This document shows, piece after piece, positions 30,873 to 39,828 of a stretch of DNA of 64,000 nt. Under the pieces are notes generated by a model that was not told the origin of the DNA, made no database searches, and worked only from the letters and a program-made list of their open reading frames with translations. The DNA comes from Heracleum sosnowskyi (lineage: Eukaryota > Streptophyta > Magnoliopsida > Apiales > Apiaceae): positions 82,360,685-82,424,684 of the forward strand of contig CM061238.1 in assembly GCA_030848705.1 (NCBI GenBank), given 5' to 3'. The position numbers and the translations under genes are program-made. Within the stretch, counting starts at the first letter, position 1, and each line of letters starts with the position of its first letter.

Positions 30873-33800
30873 ATGGCCGGAGAATTTATTATTACCAAAA
30901 CTAATCATGTCTCGTTTCAAAATCTGCAATCCATAACGAATCCTCAAATTCGTGCATGGGCAGAATTTTTGAATATACGTTCATTAGTGGCATACGCTGT
31001 AAGTACTCCCGTAGTCCTTTGCATTGATCAATTGACTGCGTTGTACACAACCGCCACGGATACAACTGAGAATAACATACGGTCCTTCAGTTTTGTTGTG
31101 CCAGGGGGCAGAACAATAAGGGTGATGGAACATGACTTTAATCGAATCTTACATTTTCCTACAGAAAACCTTGTTCCGGATCCCACAACTGAGGAAATAC
31201 ATGCTTTCTTCACTCTTATCAGAAGTCAACAACCTAACTTCTTGGTGGGAGAGTTCCTAAAGCATTACCTGCCAAAGCCATGGAACTTTTTCTTTCATAC
31301 CCTGATACATGTTTTTACTGCCAAGCTAACAAATCTGCATGGCATTCCCTTATTCCTTCAAAAGATAGGGTTTGCCATTGCGAACAACAGGCATATTAAC
31401 ATAGGACGGATAGTGATTGATCAAGTAATTCTGTGCATGGGACCACTGGATGAAAGAACAGGCATAAATGAAGATGTGCTCTGTTTCTATCCTAGGTTCC
31501 TACAGCTAATTCTCAATGATGTCTTAACAGATGATGAACGTGAGACATTTGAAGATGAAGACACAATGGAGTGTATGAAGATGAAGAGCAATGCCATAAC
31601 CGCTCTGATAAGGAAGAACAACTATCTTCCAGGGGTACCCACTGTTCTCACTGAATATCTAAGAACGGTGCCCCTACCTCTTCTACCCCCAGGGGAACAG
31701 GTAAATGAAGGTAACTTTCCTCAACCTGAACCTGAACTTGGTCCTGAACCAATGGATGTTGATCCAGAGCCCTCAGTGGCCATTCCAGACCAGGAGGTTG
31801 CAAACCCACAACCTCTAACCACGGTCGAAGAGCCTTTGAACGAGCCAAATGAAAACATAAATGATGCTCCTTCCCCTCCTATACCCAGTAAAGAAACATC
31901 CCTGAGTGTAGAGGGAGATAGTGCCAAAGCAGCACCACATAAGGAGATACACCCTTCAACAACAGCTCTGCCTTCCTCTAAAAGGAGAAGAACAGAAACC
32001 GAGGCAACTGTTGATACTTCATTTCTCTCATCCAAAGCGCCCTTTACTGATTTTTCTGATGCTGATTGGGCTACGCTAACGAAAGCAATATCTGAACCAA
32101 TAGCTCAATCAAGTAAAGAGGAATTGACGGAAGCAACTGGTGTTCCGACCATATTACGGTCAGGTTCACTGGTTGAAGGTTCTCTGAACCAAGGGTCTTC
32201 ACAGACGTCGAGAGAAGGCTTTGACCTAAATGCACAATCTAAAAGGTCATTGTCTACCTCCCCAGATGGAACATATCTGGATCCTGCGGGTAAAGGGTCT
32301 GACGTAGGTGCAGATCGGCAACTCGTTGACAGTGAATCAATTACTATTGAGGAGTCAACTGAGGAAAAGTCTTCACAGACTATTGGGGAAGACTCGGGAT
32401 CTCTGCTGTTAAAAGAGCCTGTTTCTAACCCCCTAGAGATTCAAACTCTAGATCCTACAAAGGATATATCATCTACGGATGATCAGCAACTTGGTTTAAC
32501 CAAGGACGGGGACTTGCGAAGCCCCATTGCACCACCGGTGACCTCCTTAAGGACGGCTACGGTGTTTTCTTCTGCAGGTACAACCAGCACAATGGATTTG
32601 AGTGAAACACAAACACTTACACCTGGCCTGAGTGGGAAAGGAAAAATGAGTGAAACACTAACAGAAACTGTGAGTGAACACCCAGAGCCAAACGTGAGGA
32701 GTGACACCCAAACCCTAACTCATATTGATGATCTGCTGTTACCAACAGAAAGAGAGCTACAAGTTCAATCTTCCCTCAAGGAGATGACAGTTCATGATAA
32801 AGAAGGAAATCCATTATTCAAGGTTCCACTGCGACCTTCCTTTGACCAAGGAATCTCCTCCAGTCAAGACAATGTTTCTTTAAAGTCTATTCAAGAGAAA
32901 GTTGACTTGGCTGCAGCTGATTCCAGAAGAACATTCAGGGTCATTGGCAGTGCATCTGGCACTATAACAGGTACGAAGCAGGCAGTGGACTCCTTAAAGA
33001 AGGAAGCTATGGAAGAGCTGGTCGATTTGAGGATGGACGTAAGGGAGCTTAAAGATGGATTCATGAATGAAGTAACTGCACTGTCCCAGGGACATGAAAC
33101 TTTGAAAGAGGACGTTCTGGTTATCCGGGATGGTCAAGCGCGGGTGAAGGATGCAATGGACAACCTTTCAAGAGTGGAGTCTAGACTCAACAGGAGGCTG
33201 GATCATATGGAAAAGACTACCAACTCAAGATTGGAAAACATTGACCTGTCGTTAGCTTCTATAAATGACTTTAATAAGCAGCTTATGGATTTCTTGGAGA
33301 ATCAAGGCGATGGAGTACAGTCTATATGGAGTATGCTGAAGAACCAACAATCTGGACAACCTGGTCCTTCCTATCAGGAACCTGATCCTTCTAATGTCTT
33401 TTATGCTGAGGATGCTTTTATCGAGGATTCCTCAACTAAGGGGGAGAAAGTTGGAGAAGGGGAGGTTGGAGAAGGGGAGACGGATGGATGGAGAGTTTGG
33501 GAAACAGTTGAAGCTATTCCTATCAGGCAGTACTGGATAGAAGAACTTGTGGAGGAAGAAAAGAGTGAAGAGGAATTTGAATTCATGCAAGAGCAACCTA
33601 TTCAAGAGGAGCATGAACCATATTATCCTGAACCAATAGAACATCCTATCTTGGATGAGGATATTATGGAAGAAGAATCAAATTCTCTGTCACCAGAAGA
33701 AGAAGCTGCCTTGGAAGCAATACGAGCTCAGAGAGCTGCAATAGATGCCAGGCAAGCTGAGAAAGAAAAACAGCAAGCAATTCTGAGAAGCGAAAAGCTA

Positions 33801-34682
33801 AAGAGGTTGAAGGTGTATAATGAAGTGAGGAAGAAGAAGATGATAGATCTGGCAAAGAAAGATGGTACTGAATGGGAAATGGCTTACAAAACCTTTTGCG
33901 GAGTTGAAGAAGGATTACAAGTCAACGACAACGCTGAGGTGGAAGTTATAATTCAGGACATCAGAAGTGCTAATCTTGATGATCAGACTTACTTCAAAGC
34001 ACTGAGAAGCTCTATAATCTGTCTGAATGCTGGGGTTAAAGCAAATGGTGCCTGGAGCTTATTGATCAGTTTTCTGGAGAAAGGTACATTTGTAATTTCC
34101 ACTAAGTTTTTAGAACAGAGGACATATACAGAATTGCAGGCTATACTCATCAAGATCCAAAGAACTACAACGCTAAATGAACTGCTCCGAGAGCATGTTA
34201 AGGAGATCGTGATGAAAGTCAGTCCAGAGATTACTGAAGATCCTCTAATGGTTAGATTCATGACGAATGACTTGTTCAGAATCTGCTATTTGACTGAGGA
34301 CAAACTGAGGGACTACCCAAGCAACTATCTAATCTCAGTTGAGAAGTATCTTAGATCCACTGGATTCTCTTCAACGGAGAAGGACAAGGCAACAGACACT
34401 CTTAGAAGATTTCTAATGGAGAATGTTCCTTACTATAGGAAAAGAGTGGAAAGAGGATTGGAAGTGCATACCAGACTGCCAAACATGCCAAAGCTAAACA
34501 AGAAAGATGTTAACATTGCATGGTTGTGGGCTGGAGTGGGTCAAGAGGTTGAGTATATTGGAAGACACATCCGAGGAGCAATCCTTAAACCTGGAGAACC
34601 ACTGCACTATCCATCAGTGATTGATTATCAAGCTGCTAACTCCGATCCAGTGATTGAAGAAGGTGAGATCGAATTGGACTGA
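30873..34682 (+). CDS. A2 third ORF, 1,269 residues, intact, function unknown
   Basis: ATG at 30873 (MAGEFIITKTNHVSFQ). It sits where Sirevirus elements carry the envelope-like ORF. An N-terminal globular-looking region (about 1-265, with FNRILHFPTENLVPDPTTEEIHAFF) is the best conserved between copies. Then come a Pro/Glu/Ser/Thr-rich linker (about 270-640) with a basic nuclear-localisation-like PSSKRRRTE near 367, a coiled coil (about 670-815), an acidic stretch, a charged helix (about 940-990, EEEAALEAIRAQRAAIDARQ) and a conserved C-terminal domain (about 1000-1269). I find no signal peptide and no convincing membrane span, so an envelope role is doubtful; a structural or nuclear role fits the visible features better. 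Being uninterrupted for 3.8 kb suggests it was under selection until recently. Confidence 0.85.
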   Translation: MAGEFIITKTNHVSFQNLQSITNPQIRAWAEFLNIRSLVAYAVSTPVVLCIDQLTALYTTATDTTENNIRSFSFVVPGGRTIRVMEHDFNRILHFPTENLVPDPTTEEIHAFFTLIRSQQPNFLVGEFLKHYLPKPWNFFFHTLIHVFTAKLTNLHGIPLFLQKIGFAIANNRHINIGRIVIDQVILCMGPLDERTGINEDVLCFYPRFLQLILNDVLTDDERETFEDEDTMECMKMKSNAITALIRKNNYLPGVPTVLTEYLRTVPLPLLPPGEQVNEGNFPQPEPELGPEPMDVDPEPSVAIPDQEVANPQPLTTVEEPLNEPNENINDAPSPPIPSKETSLSVEGDSAKAAPHKEIHPSTTALPSSKRRRTETEATVDTSFLSSKAPFTDFSDADWATLTKAISEPIAQSSKEELTEATGVPTILRSGSLVEGSLNQGSSQTSREGFDLNAQSKRSLSTSPDGTYLDPAGKGSDVGADRQLVDSESITIEESTEEKSSQTIGEDSGSLLLKEPVSNPLEIQTLDPTKDISSTDDQQLGLTKDGDLRSPIAPPVTSLRTATVFSSAGTTSTMDLSETQTLTPGLSGKGKMSETLTETVSEHPEPNVRSDTQTLTHIDDLLLPTERELQVQSSLKEMTVHDKEGNPLFKVPLRPSFDQGISSSQDNVSLKSIQEKVDLAAADSRRTFRVIGSASGTITGTKQAVDSLKKEAMEELVDLRMDVRELKDGFMNEVTALSQGHETLKEDVLVIRDGQARVKDAMDNLSRVESRLNRRLDHMEKTTNSRLENIDLSLASINDFNKQLMDFLENQGDGVQSIWSMLKNQQSGQPGPSYQEPDPSNVFYAEDAFIEDSSTKGEKVGEGEVGEGETDGWRVWETVEAIPIRQYWIEELVEEEKSEEEFEFMQEQPIQEEHEPYYPEPIEHPILDEDIMEEESNSLSPEEEAALEAIRAQRAAIDARQAEKEKQQAILRSEKLKRLKVYNEVRKKKMIDLAKKDGTEWEMAYKTFCGVEEGLQVNDNAEVEVIIQDIRSANLDDQTYFKALRSSIICLNAGVKANGAWSLLISFLEKGTFVISTKFLEQRTYTELQAILIKIQRTTTLNELLREHVKEIVMKVSPEITEDPLMVRFMTNDLFRICYLTEDKLRDYPSNYLISVEKYLRSTGFSSTEKDKATDTLRRFLMENVPYYRKRVERGLEVHTRLPNMPKLNKKDVNIAWLWAGVGQEVEYIGRHIRGAILKPGEPLHYPSVIDYQAANSDPVIEEGEIELD

Positions 34683-34916
34683 AGACAAGAAGCAAAGAAC
34701 AAAAGAACTATCAGCTCAGTCTAGAGGAGCAACTTAATTGTATAAAGTTTAATTGTTTTTTGATTTATGAAATCTGGAAATGTATAAATATCTGATCCAG
34801 AATGCATTAATAATATTACGCTGTCTTACTTTAAGTAGTTTCATGTTTCCTTAGTTAGTTGAGTTATCCTCGAAGTATTTGCTTGTCGAACTCTATCCAA
34901 TCAAATAGGGGGAGAT
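34683..34916 (+). other. A2 3' untranslated region and polypurine tract
   Basis: Short AT-rich stretch ending in AATAGGGGGAGAT (34904-34916) directly before the 3' LTR. Confidence 0.85.
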
Positions 34917-36061
34917 TGTAAAGCATAATGTAACATAAGATCTAAAAGAGATAACTACAACTCAACAAAGGACAAGACAGACAATAATATTAACAGAAGC
35001 ACAGGAATCCAGAATCAAAGAAGAACAGGTAAACTCAAAAAATCAAAATACGTTATGTATTCTTGAAGTCCGTAAACAGGTCACGGAAAGAAGTTCATGA
35101 AAATGTTCAAGCCTCAGTGACAACAAAAGAAACAAGACTTTCAAGACAACAGGAGTACGTGAATGATTTAGGGTTCAGTACCACGGGATTCCAGTGATGT
35201 TAATTGAAGCAACCAGAACGACAAGGGACGTATCAACAACACTGTATTGAAGACATAAAAGAAGAATTGATTAAGTGTTAATCATCTGTGAACCAGACCA
35301 GTTGCACTAGGTGACAGCACTAAAAAGATCAAGTTGTTTTATCGTCTCCGAAGAAATTGATACAGTCTATTTCTTAAACACCCAGGAGCTCAGTGGAATC
35401 ATTAATGGACTAAAAACAAGAAAAAGAAATTCGATAGTTTTTCTATTTGGAAAACTATCGAATGGTAGTTGAATTGATTAAATGAAAACCAAAGTAAATT
35501 AGTTTGGCATCCGATAGTTTTGATTTAAAAACTATCGAATGGCAAATTAATTTATTTAATTCGATGGATTTTTTATTCATTCGATGGTTTTTTATTCTAA
35601 GAGCAGGTGAAAAGAATTCCTTTTCTGACAGGTTGAAGAAGATCCAACGACCAGGATTGTTTCTACAATTCTAATTCGATGGATTTTCAAACCAAGTCTA
35701 CAATTAATACTGAGAGAAGAGAGTGTCTTCTTCAGTTAAGGCATTCAACACAGACACATAACTGAGAGAGAGAAGAGCCGGAGAAAATTATCAGAGAAAT
35801 TAATAGTGCTCAGAACTTGATTATTGTTTTGTATTTGTGTTACCTTAAACTCATTGAAGCTAATCTACGGATTAGAAATTGTAGCACCCCTTCGAGGTTT
35901 ATATTTATAAAAAGATATATTCCCCGAAACTTGATTTGGTTTGGTGTGTTTGATTTCGTTATAGAACTGAAAGATTAATCCGCGAACGAAATTAAAATTA
36001 TTTGTGAGTATCGTATTCAACCCCCCCCCCCCCCCCCTTCTACGATACTTTGGACCTAACA
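34917..36061 (+). repeat. A2 3' LTR
   Basis: 1145 bases; 4 substitutions from the 5' LTR and a C-run of 17 instead of 11. Followed by the AAGTC duplication (36062-36066). Confidence 0.93.
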
Positions 36062-36066
36062 AAGTC

Positions 36067-37021
36067 CTCATCCATAAGGGAAAGAATTGACTTCACCAAG
36101 ATGCCATTAGAGATGATCTACGGCAAGTTGAAGACTTATGAGATGGAGCAAGAACAACGAGTGATAATCTACGGACCAGGGACAGTGGATAACAAGCATA
36201 ATGCACTTGTGAGATCAGCAGCACTTGCAGTGGATGAACCAACAACTTCTGATATTCAGGTTCAAACCCCTAGAGCTGGAAAGGAGGTGATCATAGAAGC
36301 TGAGATGGATTCTGTGAATCTAGGTGTTGATGAAAGTGATTACTACACCCTAGAAGAGCTTGAGCAGATGGAAGACAAAACCATGGCGTACTTAGCTGCA
36401 AAGTTTAGTCATATTCATTTCAAGAGAAACCCTAAGTATAAGTTCAAGGGCTCAACCAACAGATTCCAGAAGAGCAAGTATGCACCTAGTATAGGCTTTA
36501 AGGGAGGCTACAAGACTGGCATGATTGATAGAAGCAAATCAAGATGCTACAACTGCAATGAGTTAGGGCATTTCACCACTGAATGCCGGAAGCCTCGTCA
36601 AGCAAGAGACATGAAAGATGTCTATGGAAAGAAAGACTCATATGAGGAAATGCCAAGCTTAAACAGCAACTGGAGGCATTTTCTGGAAAGCAGAAAGGGA
36701 AGGCTTATATAGCAGAGGGAAAACACTGGGATGATACTGATTCGGATGAAGAGGAGGAATATATAAATATTGCCCTAATGGCTGACTCTTTAGAGGAATC
36801 ACCACAATCATCTCAGGTACCTATCTTAACTACAATTGATATGTCTAACTCTGAGTACAAGAAAACTGTGCAAGATCTTAGTGTAGAATTGTTTAATGTA
36901 CACACAAGCATGTTAGCATCTGAAATGGAAAATGCTAAACTAGTTCTTAAGATTAAAAAGTTAGAATCTAAAAATGAAGAACTAGAGCTTGTAGTTGTCA
37001 CATTAGAAGATCTTAAGCAAA
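36067..37021 (+). pseudogene. gag: A1 upstream gag copy, part 2, ending at an LTR junction
   Basis: Continues the gag broken at 11495: SSIRERIDFTKM, the linker, an intact knuckle 1 (CYNCNELGHFTTEC) and the start of the coiled coil. A short deletion near 36648 shifts the frame (stop at 36712). The gag homology stops after LEDLKQK at about 37021 and joins an LTR 3' piece directly. The zinc knuckle 2 region is missing from this copy. Confidence 0.85.
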
Positions 37022-37263
37022 AGTATGTTATCATTGTATTGATTGTGGATAACTTAGAACTCATTGAAGCTAATCTACGGATTAGAAATTGTAGCACCCC
37101 TCGAGGTTTATATTTATAAAAAGATATATTCCCCGAAACTTGATTTGGTTTGGTGTGTTTGATTTCGTTATAGAACTGAATGATTAATCCGCGAACGAAA
37201 TTGAATTATTTGTGAGTATCGTATTCAACCCCCCCCCCCTTTAACGATACTTTGGACCTAACA
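37022..37263 (+). repeat. internal family A LTR 3' fragment (R-U5-sized)
   Basis: About 235-242 bases matching the last part of family A LTRs (corresponding to about 10525-10754 in the 5' LTR), ending CCTAACA and followed by a primer site. It includes the C-run hairpin with 11 C. The first 40 bases align with gaps. There is no U3 and no target duplication at its left edge. Confidence 0.85.
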
Positions 37264-37265
37264 AT

Positions 37266-37277
37266 TGGTATCAGAGC
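37266..37277 (+). other. A1 second primer binding site
   Basis: Perfect TGGTATCAGAGC after the internal LTR piece, in the usual spacing. Confidence 0.9.
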
Positions 37278-37423
37278 TACTTGATTGATATACAAATCAG
37301 ATCCGGTGAATGAGACCAAAATCAAACGTAGCGTGAAAACTCGAAGCAAATTTTTTAACTTTCAAAATTTTACATTTAATTGGAATTTCTTGAATTTTAA
37401 ACAATTTGAAATTTTCAGAAACC

Positions 37424-39817
37424 ATGAGTGCTCCAAAGACAACCGCTGGTATTAAAGTTCCCCCATTTACTAGAGATGATTTCGGTTTGTGGAAGATGAA
37501 GATGCTGTTATTTATCAAGGCATCTAATCCGTTGTATATTGGCATATTAGAGAACGGACCGTTTGTACCAATGAAACCAGTTGGTGAATCTACAGTTCCT
37601 GATGGTAGCAGGATTCCTTCAGGCACCCAACCTAAGGATATTAGTGAATTTACAGATTCTGACAAAGAACTGATTCGATTGGACACCGGTTTAATGTTGA
37701 TATTGGCGGACTCCGCAAACAAGGAAATGAGCTATCAGTTGATGAACTGTACAAGCGGGAAACATATGTGGGATACCATTAAATTAATAATGGAAGGAAC
37801 TGAAGACGTGCAGGAAAACAGATTGGACATTCTGACTTCTCAATACGAAGCGTTTAGGTCACTGCCAGGAGAAAGTATAACTCAGGTCTTTGAGAAATAT
37901 ACTAAGCTTCTCAATGAATTGGCAATGAAAGGAAAGACCTATCCACTGAGAGAATCAAACAGGAAGTTCATGATGACGCTGCCCCATCATGTAGAACACA
38001 AGTCATCATCCATAAGGGAAAGAATTGACTTCACAAAGATGTCATTAGAGATGATCTATGGCAAGTTGAAGACCTATGAGATGGAACAGGAACAAAGGGT
38101 GATAATCTACGGATCAGGGACTGTGGACAGCAAGCACAATGCACTTGTGAGATCAGCAGCACTTGTAGTGGATGAACCAATAACTTCTGAGATTCAGGTT
38201 CAAACCCCTAGAGCTGGAAAGGAGGTGATAATAGAAGCTGAAATGGATTCTGTGAATCTGGATGTTGATGAAAGTGTTTACTACACCCTAGAAGAGCTTG
38301 AGCAAATGGAAGACAAAACCATGGCGTACTTAGCTGCAAAGTTTAGTCATATTCGTTTCAATAGAAACCCTAAGTACAAGTTCAAGGGCTCAACCAACAG
38401 ATTCCAGAAGAGCAAGTATACACCTAGTACAGGCTTTAAGGGAGGCTACAAGACTGGCATGATTGATATAAGCAAATCAAGATACTACAACTGCAATGAG
38501 TTAGGGCATTTCGCCACTGAATGCCGGAAGCCTCGTCAAGCAAGAGACATGAAAGATGTCTATGGAAAGAAGGATTCTTATGATGAGTTGAAGAAGGAGA
38601 ATTCCAAGCTTAAACAGCAATTGGAGGCATTCTCTGGAAAGCAGAAAGGGAAAGCTTATATAGCAGAGGGAAAGCACTGGGATGATACTGATTCGGATGA
38701 AGAGGAATATGTAAATGTTGCTCTAATGGCTGACTCTTCAGAGGAATCACCACAATCATCTCAGGTACCTATCTTAACTACAATTGATATGTCTAACTCT
38801 GAGTACAAGAAAACTGTGCAAGATCTTAGTGTAGAATTGTTTAATGTACACACAAGCATGCTAGCATCAGAAATGGAAAATGCTAAACTAGTTCTTAAGA
38901 TTAAAAAGTTAGAATCTAAAAATGAAGAACTAGATCTTGTAGCTGTAACATTAGAAGATCTTAAGCAAAAGAATGCGTACTTAGAGAACAAGCTCAAGTG
39001 TAATGATGAGATAGAGACTATCCTCAGGAAGCAGATTTCAGACTTAGATTTGAAGCTGAATGCTTTTAAGAATTCCGCCCTGATTGCTAAGGAGATTATT
39101 GATACTCAGACCCAGGGTAATAAAACTGCTATAGGACTTGACTATTCCAAAAAGGCTGGGAAAAAGATTTTGGAATTCCCTGTGACATCATCTGTTGTCA
39201 AGAAGGATATTCCACACATTCTTAAGAATGTGGACAGTCCAGTCTTTGTGAAGCCCTTCTCAGAACCTTTTCATGAGGATGACCTTTACATAAGACAAGA
39301 ATTGCTTGAGGAGGATTTATTGAAGGAAAAAGAGGTAAAGACTAAGGTACCTAGGAAATCAGTAAAAACTGTTATACCTAAAACTGAAATAGGTGACTTA
39401 GTTGACAGTGTTAAAAAGAACAGGAATGGGAAAAAGAAGGTTGTTAATCAGAATATTGTTTCTTCTTCTCCCATTGCATCTAGGAAGTTGTGCACCAATT
39501 GTAATTCTGCTGGACACCTTACACATGCATGTAAAAAGGTTAAAGTAGAAACTGCTAATACTTCTGCAATGCATAACATGTCTGAAATGCCTGATGTTCA
39601 TAAACCCTGTGGTAAGCAAGAGTGCTTGCTATGTACATACAACATCATGCATGCTTATTTTAAGTTGATGAATGCATCTGGTAGCAATAGCACTGATAAT
39701 GTTGAATCCACAGATGATATGAAAATCAAACAAAGTAAGAATAAATTGAATGTTACTCCTGTTAAATCATATAAACCTTCAGGACCCAAACAATTTTGGG
39801 TACCAAAGTCCGCTTAA
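37424..39817 (+). CDS. gag: A1 main gag, full length
   Basis: ATG at 37424, 797 residues, no stop. Domains as in A2 gag: UBN2-type capsid region, knuckle 1, acidic stretch, coiled coil, knuckle 2 (CTNCNSAGHLTHAC), CGKQECLLCTYN segment, end KQFWVPKSA. The first cysteine of knuckle 1 is replaced by Tyr (YYNCNELGHFATEC), which would weaken zinc binding. The same non-overlapping junction with pol as in A2. Confidence 0.88.
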   Translation: MSAPKTTAGIKVPPFTRDDFGLWKMKMLLFIKASNPLYIGILENGPFVPMKPVGESTVPDGSRIPSGTQPKDISEFTDSDKELIRLDTGLMLILADSANKEMSYQLMNCTSGKHMWDTIKLIMEGTEDVQENRLDILTSQYEAFRSLPGESITQVFEKYTKLLNELAMKGKTYPLRESNRKFMMTLPHHVEHKSSSIRERIDFTKMSLEMIYGKLKTYEMEQEQRVIIYGSGTVDSKHNALVRSAALVVDEPITSEIQVQTPRAGKEVIIEAEMDSVNLDVDESVYYTLEELEQMEDKTMAYLAAKFSHIRFNRNPKYKFKGSTNRFQKSKYTPSTGFKGGYKTGMIDISKSRYYNCNELGHFATECRKPRQARDMKDVYGKKDSYDELKKENSKLKQQLEAFSGKQKGKAYIAEGKHWDDTDSDEEEYVNVALMADSSEESPQSSQVPILTTIDMSNSEYKKTVQDLSVELFNVHTSMLASEMENAKLVLKIKKLESKNEELDLVAVTLEDLKQKNAYLENKLKCNDEIETILRKQISDLDLKLNAFKNSALIAKEIIDTQTQGNKTAIGLDYSKKAGKKILEFPVTSSVVKKDIPHILKNVDSPVFVKPFSEPFHEDDLYIRQELLEEDLLKEKEVKTKVPRKSVKTVIPKTEIGDLVDSVKKNRNGKKKVVNQNIVSSSPIASRKLCTNCNSAGHLTHACKKVKVETANTSAMHNMSEMPDVHKPCGKQECLLCTYNIMHAYFKLMNASGSNSTDNVESTDDMKIKQSKNKLNVTPVKSYKPSGPKQFWVPKSA

Positions 39818-39828
39818 TCAATCTGTGA

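Larger units (their letters stand above)
11496..36061 (+). mobile_element. family A copia element A2 (host of B)
   Basis: LTRs 11496-12634 and 34917-36061; flanks AAGTC at 11491-11495 and 36062-36066. Without B it is about 13.55 kb. The LTRs differ by 4 substitutions and a C-run of 11 versus 17, so insertion is recent. gag (bar B), pol and the third ORF are open from end to end, making A2 the best reference copy of the family in this window. The primer site carries one substitution. Confidence 0.93.

Noticed and set aside
30873..34682. Calling the third ORF an envelope glycoprotein
   Set aside because: Only its position supports that name; no signal peptide, membrane span or glycoprotein-like features were seen.
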